Source: Micrococcales bacterium 31B (GTDB taxonomy: Bacteria > Actinomycetota > Actinomycetes > Actinomycetales > Dermabacteraceae). From it: a stretch of DNA of 64,000 nucleotides. The stretch spans positions 1 to 64,000 of the forward strand of contig JAFFTF010000012.1 in assembly GCA_022803075.1 (NCBI GenBank). The letters run 5' to 3'. Made by a program: the position numbers and the translations under genes. Shown one piece after another: positions 25,190 through 33,876 of the stretch; position 1 is the first letter of the stretch; each line of letters starts with the position of its first letter. The notes under the pieces are model-generated. The model had not been told where the DNA came from and did no database searches. It saw nothing but the letters and a program-made list of their open reading frames with translations.

Positions 25190-26524
25190 CTATGCCTTCG
25201 CGGGGGCCGCTGGAACGGGGGCCGCTGGAACGGGGGTTGCGGTGCCGGGGAGGTCCGCGGCGTCCGGCTCATCGGCCCGCGGCACGCGCGCGATCCATAA
25301 GATGCCCAGCAGGCACGAGATCGCAACGGTGGCGATCAAGAACCCGTACATGACCTGCGGGCCGTAGTTCAAGATCTGGGGCGTCACCAGCGCGACTGCC
25401 GCCGCCACGAGCCGGGTGAACGCGATCGTGGTGCCCTGGGCCGTGGTGCGCACCGCGGTCGGGAACAGCTCTTGGCTCCACACCTTGTACATGGGCTCGC
25501 CTGCCATGGCACCGCCGATGGCGCCGATCACGCCGCCGATCGCGAGGGCCGCGACGCTGAAACCGAAGATCAGTGGCAGGGCCGTCGCGACGGTGACGAG
25601 CACCGAGCACGCCGCGAAGGCGACCATGCGGCGGCGCGAATCGACGAACCTGAACATGATGATCATGCCAATAAACGAGGCGCCGAAGCCCAGCAGGCCC
25701 ATCGTGGAGGCCGTGGCGACGTCGGAGCCTGCCACGTTCACGTAGATGTAGGTCGAGAATTGCCCGTTCGTGTTGGCGGCGATATTAGCGATGGCGTAGA
25801 ACAGGCCGGTGGCGAGGAGCGGCTTCGCGTAACGGCCCGTGAAGAGCTGCTTGACGCCGCTCCAGCTGAGGGCCTCGCTCGCGCCGCCCTGGCCCGACGT
25901 CGCCTGGTCTTTCAAGGCCTGCCACTGCGCGGATTCGGGGAGACGGAAGCGCAGCGCCAGCACGATCACGGCGACTATCGCGATATGTGCGTAAAGAATG
26001 CGAGCGCCCGTGGCGCCCTGCCCGCCGACTACGATGCCGAGCACCATGACGACGACGATGGCGATCATCCACAGGCCGTGCGAGATCGAGATCATCTTGC
26101 CGCGGATCTGCTCGGGAGACGACTCGGCGATCATCGCCATCGAGACGGGTAGGTCGGCGCCGCTCGCGAAACCCAGGAGGGCGATGCCCACGTAGAGCAA
26201 CAGGAGGTTCGGGGCGACCGTGAGCAGCGCCGCTCCGAGCAGCAGCAGCAGCACCATCGTGACAGTGAAGACGCGGCGGCGGCCGTAGGCGTCGCCGAGG
26301 CGACCGCCCGTGAACGCGCCCACGGCGATCATGACGGTGAGGAGCGCCGAGAGCTGGCCGATCTGCGCGTCGCTGATGCCCAGTGGCTCCTGAAACAGCA
26401 CGAGCGCGGTGCCCGTCGAGACGATGGCGGCTGCGTCGAGGTAGGAGGCCATGCCGCTGATGAACGCGGTTTTAAGGGCGTTCTTGCGCACGACGAGGTC
26501 GATGGCGGGGGCTTGCGTTGACAT
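25190..26524 (-). CDS. MFS permease, probable rhamnoside/sugar importer
   Basis: 444 residues, 12 transmembrane helices, with GGRLGDAYGRRR in the TM2-3 loop and SPEQIRGKMISISHG-type sequence in the central loop. This is the sugar-porter style of the major facilitator superfamily. It precedes the GH78 gene on the same strand, and a perfect LacI-type palindrome lies 47 bp before its start. The likely cargo is an alpha-rhamnosylated glycoside, inferred from context. The C-terminal tail contains a short Pro/Ala repeat (PVPAAPVPAAPAKA) from a 15-bp DNA duplication. Confidence 0.83.
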   Translation of the reverse strand: MSTQAPAIDLVVRKNALKTAFISGMASYLDAAAIVSTGTALVLFQEPLGISDAQIGQLSALLTVMIAVGAFTGGRLGDAYGRRRVFTVTMVLLLLLGAALLTVAPNLLLLYVGIALLGFASGADLPVSMAMIAESSPEQIRGKMISISHGLWMIAIVVVMVLGIVVGGQGATGARILYAHIAIVAVIVLALRFRLPESAQWQALKDQATSGQGGASEALSWSGVKQLFTGRYAKPLLATGLFYAIANIAANTNGQFSTYIYVNVAGSDVATASTMGLLGFGASFIGMIIMFRFVDSRRRMVAFAACSVLVTVATALPLIFGFSVAALAIGGVIGAIGGAMAGEPMYKVWSQELFPTAVRTTAQGTTIAFTRLVAAAVALVTPQILNYGPQVMYGFLIATVAISCLLGILWIARVPRADEPDAADLPGTATPVPAAPVPAAPAKA

Positions 26525-26570
26525 GATGCGGATTCATCCTTGAATCGGGGCGCGCTTCGATGCACACGAT

Positions 26571-26584
26571 TTGAAAGGTTTCAA
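26571..26584. promoter_or_regulatory. LacI-type operator upstream of the permease-rhamnosidase operon
   Basis: TTGAAAGGTTTCAA is a perfect 6+2+6 palindrome in the usual LacI/GalR form. It lies 47 bp upstream of the permease start, where bound repressor would overlap the promoter. It is one of four similar sites in the window. Confidence 0.7.
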
Positions 26585-26641
26585 TTAGTGTGCACTGCAC
26601 GCCCGCCGAAGTCAACGACGCGAGTGAAAAACTTCGTAGCC

Positions 26642-27049
26642 CTAGCGGGCTAGGTCGCCGCCGGAGCGATCCTCGTGCTGCCCCTCCGCCTGGCTCAGCA
26701 GCAGGTCGATGCGCTGGAATTCGCGACCTACCGACCGCGGCGAGCGCTCGGCGGCGGCCACGAGCACCCCGAATGCCCACAGGTGCAGGCGGTGCGCGAG
26801 GGTCGGACGCTCCGGCGCCCGCGGTGGCAGCGCGCGCTCGGTAGCCGGCGGCGCGTCGTCGAGGGCCTCGATCAGCTGGAGCCGGTCGCCCAGGCGGACC
26901 AGCTGCGCGCCGAGTACGGCGCAACCATGGCGGGCGCTGGCACCGAGGTCCAGGCGGCCAGCGAGGGCTGGGCGGGAGTCGCGGGGCTCAATGAGCGTCA
27001 AGATTCCGTGTGAAACGGCGGAGAGGGGAAGCCTCTTGATGCTGGTCAT
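26642..27049 (-). CDS. Hypothetical protein with an adjacent palindromic operator
   Basis: 135 residues with strong G/C third-position bias, so it is probably a real gene. No family is recognised. It is charged, with a leucine-rich middle (LGAQLVRLGDRLQLIEALDD), a Pro-rich linker and a C-terminal helix (SVGREFQRIDLLLSQAEG). The start ATG at 27049 lies 18 bp from a perfect 8-bp inverted repeat (27068-27089). That would suit a self-regulating DNA-binding protein or control by an unlinked regulator. No transmembrane segment or signal peptide is seen. Confidence 0.6.
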   Translation of the reverse strand: MTSIKRLPLSAVSHGILTLIEPRDSRPALAGRLDLGASARHGCAVLGAQLVRLGDRLQLIEALDDAPPATERALPPRAPERPTLAHRLHLWAFGVLVAAAERSPRSVGREFQRIDLLLSQAEGQHEDRSGGDLAR

Positions 27050-27067
27050 CGCACATCACTACCAATC

Positions 27068-27089
27068 AACTGTTAAATGGGTAACAGTT
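27068..27089. promoter_or_regulatory. Perfect inverted repeat AACTGTTA-N6-TAACAGTT
   Basis: Both 8-bp arms are exact (27068-27075 and 27082-27089). The size and spacing match TetR-type or similar dimer sites. It lies 18 bp upstream of the hypothetical gene, in a locally AT-rich stretch that would hold its promoter. Confidence 0.65.
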
Positions 27090-27194
27090 ATCTGCTAGTA
27101 CAATGGTGCTCCTGCAATTCTCACTTCGCAACTCGAAATGAGGTTCCTCCCCCGGCCACCAGGGCGATGGCTACACGTGGCTGGTAGGGCGGGC

Positions 27195-28463
27195 CTACAG
27201 TCGCTCCAGCGCGCCCCTCAGGAGTGCCGATAGCGTGCGCCAATCCCCCGCCTCGTATGCAATAACGATCGTCACCGGCGAGGCCAGCACCAGCAGCAGA
27301 CACAGCCATAGCGGCAGGTGGGCGGCGGCCGCGCCGATACCGGCAAGCGGTGCCAGGTAGGGCACCAAGTGGATGACAGAGACCGGTACGGCTCCCACCA
27401 ATGTGCGCTGCACGAGGGTCAACCCCACCTTGAACACCAGCACGGGAACCGCAACGGCGGTGGTGATGAGCAGCGTCGAGGCGTGCGCCTCGGCGTCGAA
27501 TGCGTAGCCGATCGTGTGCAGGCCGGCCCCCACCGCGGCGATGGCGGCGAACACCAGCATGTGCAGGTACGACCACTGCACCGCTATCGACCGTCGCCGC
27601 CCCAGCACTGGCGCCGAGGGCAGCATGAAGAACGCCCACCACAGGGCGAATGACATCACGACGCCCACCGCGATCACCGCCACCCCGTTGAAATCCCACC
27701 CGTGACCCGCCGTGATCTGCTGCGCCGCGGCGAGGGTACCGATGACCGTCTCGCCCACCGTAATGATGCCGAGCAGGCTATACCGCTCGGCGATGTGATG
27801 CGGATGCCAGGGAATCTCGCGCCCCGTGCGGCGCACCGAATAGTTCTGTGCGAACGGAGGCCCGCACAGCTCCAGCACGACCAACACGACCAGCAGAGCC
27901 GCCACCACGGGCAGGGCGGCATGCGCCGCCACCACGGGAACGAGGACCCAGAACACCTGCTGAATCACGATGGCCACGGCGCTCGCCCGCGCGAGAACGG
28001 CGTAGCGCGGGTCATGCGCTCCGGCTCGTAACCACTTGCCCACGAGCGCGAGCCGCATCACGACGTAGCCCGCGACCATGACCGCGACGTTCAGCCCACC
28101 GCCCTCGGTGAGCCCAGCGAACATAGGCCCCAGGCCGATCGCGAGAATGATGACGCCCGCCATCTGCACGAGCGTGAGCACGCGAAACAGCCAATCGTCA
28201 TTGTCGAACGCCGAGGCGAACCACGAGTAGTGGGTCCAGGCCCAGATGATCGCGAACATCGCGAGCGCGAAGGCGATCACTCCCTGCACGGCGTGGCCAT
28301 GCACCACGGCGTGAGCGAGTTCGCTGCCCGCCACGCCGAAGGCGGCCACCACGGTGAGGTCGTAGAACAGTTCAAGGGGTGACGAGACGCGGTGCGATTC
28401 TTCGGGGTCGCGCGCGACCAGTCGGCGCAGTCCATGCTGATAAAACTCGTCGTGTGACGACAT
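27195..28463 (-). CDS. Low temperature requirement protein A (LtrA) family membrane protein
   Basis: 422 residues from the ATG at 28463, with about 12 hydrophobic segments. The start region RRLVARDPEESHRVSSPLEL followed by FYDLTVVAAFGVAGSE is the LtrA hallmark (the xxxPLELFYDLxFV motif). A later PHHIAERYSLLGIITVGETV segment is also characteristic. LtrA was first linked to growth at low temperature in Listeria, but its activity is unresolved. The gene appears monocistronic. Confidence 0.88.
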   Translation of the reverse strand: MSSHDEFYQHGLRRLVARDPEESHRVSSPLELFYDLTVVAAFGVAGSELAHAVVHGHAVQGVIAFALAMFAIIWAWTHYSWFASAFDNDDWLFRVLTLVQMAGVIILAIGLGPMFAGLTEGGGLNVAVMVAGYVVMRLALVGKWLRAGAHDPRYAVLARASAVAIVIQQVFWVLVPVVAAHAALPVVAALLVVLVVLELCGPPFAQNYSVRRTGREIPWHPHHIAERYSLLGIITVGETVIGTLAAAQQITAGHGWDFNGVAVIAVGVVMSFALWWAFFMLPSAPVLGRRRSIAVQWSYLHMLVFAAIAAVGAGLHTIGYAFDAEAHASTLLITTAVAVPVLVFKVGLTLVQRTLVGAVPVSVIHLVPYLAPLAGIGAAAAHLPLWLCLLLVLASPVTIVIAYEAGDWRTLSALLRGALERL

Positions 28464-28600
28464 GTGGGGCTCCTCGTTCAGCGAATTGGCGACTGCCATC
28501 CTACGTGGCGCCATAACCGCGAGGCCGCCGCGTCAACCGTTAAAGTGGATGGGCCAATATCGGCAACCGCTCAATTTTCACGTGTCAGGGGTACAAATCA

Positions 28601-29488
28601 ATGTGGAATCAACCAGCGCATGGCCGCGCTGCACTGCTGGGCGCGGCCACCGCGCTTGCTCTCGCGCTCTCCGGGTGCACCTCGCTACCCGGTCCTGGTG
28701 ACAGCCAGAGCACTGCCCAGGGCGGCGACGCCACCGGCGCGCCCGCAACGAGCGAGGCCACCACCGAGGCCGGCCCGAGCGGGGCCACCACCGAGGCCAG
28801 CCCGAGCACAGACGCCAGCGCCACCACCGACGCCAGCGCGAGCGACGCAACCGACCCAGACACCGGGGCGTCCCCCCTTACGACAGGCGCGGAGAGCCCC
28901 GCGGCGACGGCAGACCTGCCCGCGGGCGTGCTCGTGAACGGCAAGATCGACCTCTTCGCCGCGAACCAGAAGGTCATGGCCGCGGTGCAGAACTTTCGCT
29001 GCACGAGTTTCAGCAGCGGTAGGTCCAACGTCACTCTCTATGTCGACCAGTACGCCGTCGCCGCCCCGCAGAGCGCCATCGTGATGTGGCAATACACCGC
29101 TGAAGACGGGCCCGAGGAAGACACGGGCATCGACTTTGGCAATGACATGTACTTCAAATTTGAGAACCATTGGACGAAAATTGAACGCGAGTTCAATTCG
29201 GCGCACTTGTGGGTCAATTACTTAACCGTGTCCACTGACCTCCAAGACACCACTTGGACGGCGACGCAGCGCGACGGGACCATCTTCTATCAAGCCCAGG
29301 GCACAACCTTACCCGTCGAGGGTTCGACCGCGAAGCCCGTCGACTATACGCTCACGCTGAGCCTCGATGACGACTTACGAATCGCCACTATGGACTACCA
29401 ATACGCAAGCAGTTATGCGCTGGTGCGCTGCGGGCACTACAACTCGTCCCTGCCCCTTGCGGTGCCCACCGGCGACCAGCTCAATTAG
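28601..29488 (+). CDS. Lipoprotein, paralogous CxxYN family, member 3
   Basis: 295 residues. The lipobox LALSGC is at about residue 26. A long Thr/Ser/Ala linker (about 30-100) with repeated TTEAxPS/TDASAT units comes next, then the folded part. The early Cys is in NFRCTSFS and the late motif is CGHYNSSLPLAVPTG, aligned with the other family members. The linker would hold the domain away from the membrane. The coding segment from about 29140 is less GC-rich than the linker. Function unknown. Confidence 0.72.
   Translation: MWNQPAHGRAALLGAATALALALSGCTSLPGPGDSQSTAQGGDATGAPATSEATTEAGPSGATTEASPSTDASATTDASASDATDPDTGASPLTTGAESPAATADLPAGVLVNGKIDLFAANQKVMAAVQNFRCTSFSSGRSNVTLYVDQYAVAAPQSAIVMWQYTAEDGPEEDTGIDFGNDMYFKFENHWTKIEREFNSAHLWVNYLTVSTDLQDTTWTATQRDGTIFYQAQGTTLPVEGSTAKPVDYTLTLSLDDDLRIATMDYQYASSYALVRCGHYNSSLPLAVPTGDQLN
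28860..28874 (+). repeat. Degenerate copy of the dispersed 15-mer
   Basis: ACACCGGGGCGTCCC differs at two end positions from the class A motif. It lies in the linker-coding part of the lipoprotein gene. Confidence 0.4.
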
Positions 29489-29509
29489 TTCGACCGCATC
29501 GACCTGACC

Positions 29510-30007
29510 TTGACTCTGCTCACCTTCCCCTCGCGCCTCGCCGTCGGCGACGACCTCGCCTTGCGGCTCGCGACCGCGGCCGACGCGCACCTGATTCGCG
29601 CCTGGACCGATGACCCCGCAGTGCACGAGCACTGGGCGGGCCGCCCGCTCACGCTCGACGAGGTGCGCGCCGACTACACGGGGGCACGCGCCCCCGCCGT
29701 GGCCTCGTACGTGATCGAGGAGCACGGGGTTCCGCGCGGGTACCTGCAGGCCTGGCAGGACGACGACGCGCGCGGCCTCGACATGTTCATGGCCGCCGAG
29801 GCCCAGGGCCGCGGTCTCGGCCCGCGCGTCGCCCGCGCCCTCGCGCGCGACCTCACGGCGCGGGGGTGGCGCCACGTCACCGCGGACCCCGCCGAGCGCA
29901 ACTCCCGGGGCCAGCGCGCGTGGGCGCGGGCCGGGTTCGAGCCGACGGGTGAACGCGGTGAGGACGACGGCCACCCTACCGTGATCCTGTGTTTTCGTGA
30001 CGCCTAG
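29510..30007 (+). CDS. GNAT-family N-acetyltransferase
   Basis: 165 residues. The acetyl-CoA motif is near residues 92-105 (EAQGRGLGPRVARALAR), followed by the TADPAERNSRGQRAWARAGF stretch. This resembles the aminoglycoside 6'-N-acetyltransferase-like branch of GNAT. The substrate is unknown and resistance should not be assumed. The start is a TTG at 29510, 21 bp after the preceding lipoprotein stop. Its TAG stop shares a CTAG palindrome with the stop of the convergent GH3 gene. Confidence 0.8.
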   Translation: MTLLTFPSRLAVGDDLALRLATAADAHLIRAWTDDPAVHEHWAGRPLTLDEVRADYTGARAPAVASYVIEEHGVPRGYLQAWQDDDARGLDMFMAAEAQGRGLGPRVARALARDLTARGWRHVTADPAERNSRGQRAWARAGFEPTGERGEDDGHPTVILCFRDA

Positions 30008-31746
30008 ATGCGCGTGCCGAAGGTATCGCACCACACGTTCTCGTTGAACGTGCCCCGGAACTCGATGGCACCCGTGATCGCGTCGACGGCAGCCTGGACG
30101 CCCGCGGCGGTCGGGTTGTGTGCGTGCACCACCGTTTTCACCATGGGCACGTCGACCAGGTGGTTGGGCTGCGCGAGCGAGACAAACACCGTGGGCACCT
30201 CGGTCTGGTACCAGGGGATCTCGCCGCTCATCGCGCCGGCCCACTTGATGCGGATGGCCCCCTCCTGCGCGAAGCCGACCACGTTTGCGAACACAATGGC
30301 GGCGTCGTAGAGCTCGGGGTAGTTTTCGTTCGCCTCTTCAGTGAGGCGCGAGAGCCCGTCGAAGCCGCGCGGCGCGTCGAAGCGCGACACCTCGAAGCCC
30401 TGCGCCGTGAGCGCCTGCTCGGCCAACTGAATGAATTCGTCGGCCGAGGCGCCGTGAAAGTCCTTGTCGCCCGTGACCGAGTAGAGTCGCACGCGCTTGT
30501 GCGTCTCGGGGCGAAGCGGCAGGCGGTTGGCCGTGTCTTTCACGAGCGTGACCGCCGCTTCGGCGGCGCGGCGGGCGGCCGCCAGGTGCTCGTCGCAGCC
30601 GATGATCTCGAGTGCCTCGGGGCCGGGCACGATCTGCTCGCGGGGCGTGCGGTGCAGGCCGATGCTGGCCTTGAGGCCGAGAATACGCGTGAGCGCGTCG
30701 CGCAGTCGCTGCTCGGTGACCACGCCCGACTCGATGCCCTCGCGCATGTACCTGAGGTCTTCTTCGGCGGTGCGGAAGAACAGGAACATGTCGCAGCCCG
30801 CGGCGATAGCGGCGGGCACGGCGTCGCGGCGGGGCATCGCGCTCGTGAAGCCCACCATGACGGAGGCATCGGTGAGAATCAGTCCGTTGAAGCCGAGCTC
30901 TTCGCGCAGTAGACCCGTCGTGAGTTCCTTCGAGAGCGTCGCGGGCAGCAGGTCGGCGTCGGTGAGGTCGGGATTGATCGAGCGGCTGAGGTGGGGGGCA
31001 CCGATGTGGCCGATCATGATCGACTGCACTCCGCTCGCGATCATCTCGCGGTAGACGCGACCGAACGAGGCATCCCACTCATCGCGGGTCTGCGTGTTCC
31101 AGGTGGTGACCACGTGCTGGTCGCGCTCGTCGAGGCCGTCGCCGGGAAAATGCTTGATGGCGGCGAGCTGGCCCGCCTCGCTGAGCCCCTCGAACATGGC
31201 GTTGGCGCGTTCGATCACGATGTCGGGGGTGTTGCCGAAGGCGCGGGTCGAGATTACCGTGTTGCGCCAGTTGTAGTGGATGTCCACGATCGGCGCGAAG
31301 GCCCAGTTGCAGCCGACCGCGGCGGCCTCGGCGCCACCGATGCGGCCCAGATCGCGGGCCACCGAGGCGTCCGCTGTAGAACCGGCCTGCAGGTGGGTCG
31401 CGACCAGCGTGCCGCCCCAGCAGCTGCCCTGGCCGCCGACCTCGGGGTTGGAGGCCACGAGCAGCGGCACCTTGGCGTGTTCCTGAGCGTGGCGGATGTG
31501 CGCCTGCACGTCGGCGGGTGTGCCATTGTTGTAGCGCAGGCCGCCCACGTGGTACTTGGTGACGACGTTTTGCACGTAATCGAGGTCGAGGCTCGTGTTG
31601 AGGTTGATGAAGAGCTGGCCGATCTTCTCGTCGAGCGTCATGCCGTCGATGGTCTGGTTGACCCACTCGATGTCGGCGGGCTGAAGGTTGAAGGGTGCGG
31701 CCGTGAGGTCTACGGTGCTGGTCGCTTTGGTGGTCTGGGTGCTCAT
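30004..31746 (-). CDS. Glycoside hydrolase family 3 (beta-hexosaminidase/beta-glucosidase type)
   Basis: 580 residues from the ATG at 31746 (ribosome site AGGAGAATC). The GH3 barrel motif KHFPGDGLDERDQH is near residue 205. The nucleophile Asp is in LILTDASVMVGF near residue 300, and a C-terminal alpha/beta sandwich follows. The KHFPGxG form is shared with NagZ-type hexosaminidases, but the His-Asp dyad loop of NagZ is not obvious, so a beta-glucosidase or other exo-activity is possible. There is no signal peptide, so it acts on imported oligosaccharides. It stands opposite the lacI gene with about 1 kb between. Confidence 0.88.
   Translation of the reverse strand: MSTQTTKATSTVDLTAAPFNLQPADIEWVNQTIDGMTLDEKIGQLFINLNTSLDLDYVQNVVTKYHVGGLRYNNGTPADVQAHIRHAQEHAKVPLLVASNPEVGGQGSCWGGTLVATHLQAGSTADASVARDLGRIGGAEAAAVGCNWAFAPIVDIHYNWRNTVISTRAFGNTPDIVIERANAMFEGLSEAGQLAAIKHFPGDGLDERDQHVVTTWNTQTRDEWDASFGRVYREMIASGVQSIMIGHIGAPHLSRSINPDLTDADLLPATLSKELTTGLLREELGFNGLILTDASVMVGFTSAMPRRDAVPAAIAAGCDMFLFFRTAEEDLRYMREGIESGVVTEQRLRDALTRILGLKASIGLHRTPREQIVPGPEALEIIGCDEHLAAARRAAEAAVTLVKDTANRLPLRPETHKRVRLYSVTGDKDFHGASADEFIQLAEQALTAQGFEVSRFDAPRGFDGLSRLTEEANENYPELYDAAIVFANVVGFAQEGAIRIKWAGAMSGEIPWYQTEVPTVFVSLAQPNHLVDVPMVKTVVHAHNPTAAGVQAAVDAITGAIEFRGTFNENVWCDTFGTRI
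31359..31373 (+). repeat. Near copy of the dispersed 15-mer
   Basis: CCACCGAGGCGTCCG, one base different from class A, within the GH3 gene. Confidence 0.5.
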
Positions 31747-31912
31747 GATTCTCCTGATTGCGCGTCGATGCGATAACCCCATTCTGGCATCCGGTTGCCA
31801 TGAATTGCACGCAGTTGCCAATTATTGCCATTGGACGCACGCGACCCTCCTCCCCCCCGCCGCCTCCACCCGCGTGGCACGATGGGGCAGTAAGGACAAA
31901 CCAGGGGGTTCC

Positions 31913-32604
31913 ATGTCACAACTGTCACGCCGTCATGCTTCAATTCTGCTCTCCGCTCTCGCCAGCGCGACGCTCGCCCTGCCGCTCGCGGCCTGCAGCC
32001 CCATCGCTCCCCCGGCGAACTACTACGACGCCTATGTGCGGGGAATGGGGTCATATTCAAGTTACGTTGTCAGGTCACAGGGCACCGCAGCGACGGGAGC
32101 GACGCCGACCCCTCGACCACCCAGACCGCGACGTACGAGGTCTACAACCAGCATGTTGGCCGGGGCCGCGAGGCCATCACGCGATCATTCTCCGCGAGCC
32201 CAGACCACACCCTTGAACGCATCCAAACCGACGACTTCGTCTACCTGCGCCAAGACGACAGGCCCTGGACCGCGACGTACCTCACGACCGCGCGGGATCT
32301 CGACAAGTCCTACGGCCTCGCGCCGAGCTACGCGCAGAAGGCGACCTGGAAGGTGACGCGCGACGGCGACACCGTGACCTACAGCACCTCTGCCATTGAC
32401 CTCCAAAGGCTCAGCCCCGACTACGACGCGCGGCTCTCAGCGAACATCGAGCCAGGCGACGCCACGTACACCCTCGACAGCGAGTTTCGCCTCATCAGCT
32501 ACTCCACCTTCATCCCCGGGGGCCGCGTCGAGGCGACCTGTGGAGACTTCAACGCCGTCGAACCCATCGAAGTGCCCGACGTCGAGCCCGAATCCGCAGA
32601 GTGA
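31913..32604 (+). pseudogene. Lipoprotein, paralogous CxxYN family, member 4, frameshifted
   Basis: The gene starts at ATG 31913 with the lipobox LPLAAC and reads to ...GMGSYSSY near 32062. There the frame is lost. One base back, the correct frame resumes as RCQVTGHRSDGSDADPSTTQ and runs to ...ATCGDFNAVEPIEVPDVEPE, stopping at 32604. Restoring a single C near 32062 gives SSYRCQ, matching SSYQCES in member 5. The late motif CGDFNAVEPIEVP is intact. This is a one-base deletion, either a real inactivation or a sequencing error. The rest of the coding quality is normal, so the event is recent or artefactual. Confidence 0.8.
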
Positions 32605-32712
32605 GCTGAAGCGTAATCCGCGGCACATCCGGCCGGATGGGCCCCCAACCCCGATGACCCTCAGCCAGCCTTGTACACTCAGATAACTCAAAGTAGCGGA
32701 GGAGTACACGAC

Positions 32713-33753
32713 ATGACCCAGGGCCCCGGCGGAGCGAGCGTCAAGGATGTCGCGGCGCTCGCGGGCGTGTCGATAGGCACCGTATCTAACGTGCTGAACC
32801 ACCCCGAGCGCGTCAGCGACTCCACCCGCGAGCGCGTACACATGGCCATTCACGAGCTCGGCTTCATTCGCAACGACGCGGCCCGACAATTACGCAGCGG
32901 CTCGAGCACCACCCTGGGTCTCGTGCTGTTCGACATCTCCAACCCCTTCTTCTCCGAGCTGGCTAGGCAATGCTGCCGCGCCGCCGCCGAGGCCGGCTAC
33001 GACGTGTTCATCGCGAGTTCGGACCACGACGACGCCGTCGAGGCGCGGCAGGTGCAGCAGTTCGAGGCGCAGCGCGTCGCGGGCCTGCTGATCACCCCCC
33101 TCGATGAAACCCTGCCCGAACTGCGCCATGTGCGCGACCGCGGCCTGCCGATCGTGCTGATCGACCGCGACGACAAGCACAACGAGTTCTCGGCCGTGGC
33201 TGTCGACGACGTTCACGGCGGCTACCTCGCCGTTCAACACCTGCTGGGCCTCGGCCTGCGCAATATCGCGTTCGTGGGCGGCCCCATGCGATTGCAGCAG
33301 GTGGCCGACCGCTACCAGGGGGCGGCCCAGGCCGTCTCCGAGGTTCCCGATGCGACCCTCGAGGTCATCGCGACCGATGACCTCACGGTGCTACAGGGGC
33401 GCGCCGCCGGCGAACGCATCGTGGCCCGCGGCGAGGCGCGGCGACCCGACGGCATCTTCGCCACCAACGACCTGCTGAGCGTGGGCCTCCTGCAGTCGTT
33501 TACGATGCTCGGCGCGCTGCGGGTGCCCGAGGACATCGCGATCATCGGCTACGACGACATCGAGTTCGCGAGCGCCACGGTGGTGCCCCTCAGTTCTGTG
33601 CGCCAGCCCGTCGAGAAGATCGCGCAGCACGCCGTCGAGGCGATACTGCGCGAGACCAAGACGGCGCGCGAAGATCGCTCTCCGCAGCGCATCGTGCTCA
33701 AGCCCGAACTCGTGGTGCGCCGCTCGACCGTCGGCGACGCGGCTACGCAGTGA
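32713..33753 (+). CDS. LacI-family transcriptional regulator
   Basis: 346 residues from the ATG at 32713, with GGAGGAG upstream. The N-terminal LacI helix-turn-helix is residues about 9-55 (SVKDVAALAGVSIGTVSNVL, NHPERVSDSTRERV, hinge LGFIRNDAARQLRSG). The rest is the periplasmic-binding-protein-like ligand domain that binds a sugar effector. It is the only classical LacI protein in the window, so it is the best candidate for the four LacI-type sites at 16899, 26571, 38448 and 58277. Rhamnose or a rhamnoside as effector is inference. I see no clear copy of the site before its own gene. Confidence 0.9.
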   Translation: MTQGPGGASVKDVAALAGVSIGTVSNVLNHPERVSDSTRERVHMAIHELGFIRNDAARQLRSGSSTTLGLVLFDISNPFFSELARQCCRAAAEAGYDVFIASSDHDDAVEARQVQQFEAQRVAGLLITPLDETLPELRHVRDRGLPIVLIDRDDKHNEFSAVAVDDVHGGYLAVQHLLGLGLRNIAFVGGPMRLQQVADRYQGAAQAVSEVPDATLEVIATDDLTVLQGRAAGERIVARGEARRPDGIFATNDLLSVGLLQSFTMLGALRVPEDIAIIGYDDIEFASATVVPLSSVRQPVEKIAQHAVEAILRETKTAREDRSPQRIVLKPELVVRRSTVGDAATQ

Positions 33754-33876
33754 CCGCCGACCACCGGGCGGCCCCTCAAAAATCCCAAGTCGAAGCCTCG
33801 GCCCACCTCAGGTAGCGTGGATATATCAGCAGCGCCGCTGCGCGGTGCTCGTCCTCCACAAAGGGTTTGAATCACC

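Noticed and set aside
26675-27013. Plus-strand ORF opposite the hypothetical gene at 26642-27049
   Set aside because: The minus-strand frame has the stronger G/C third-position bias and a palindrome correctly placed upstream of its start.
29510-30007. Aminoglycoside resistance acetyltransferase
   Set aside because: The GNAT sequence resembles the AAC(6')-like branch only in general motifs shared by many GNATs. Nothing in the context supports a resistance function.
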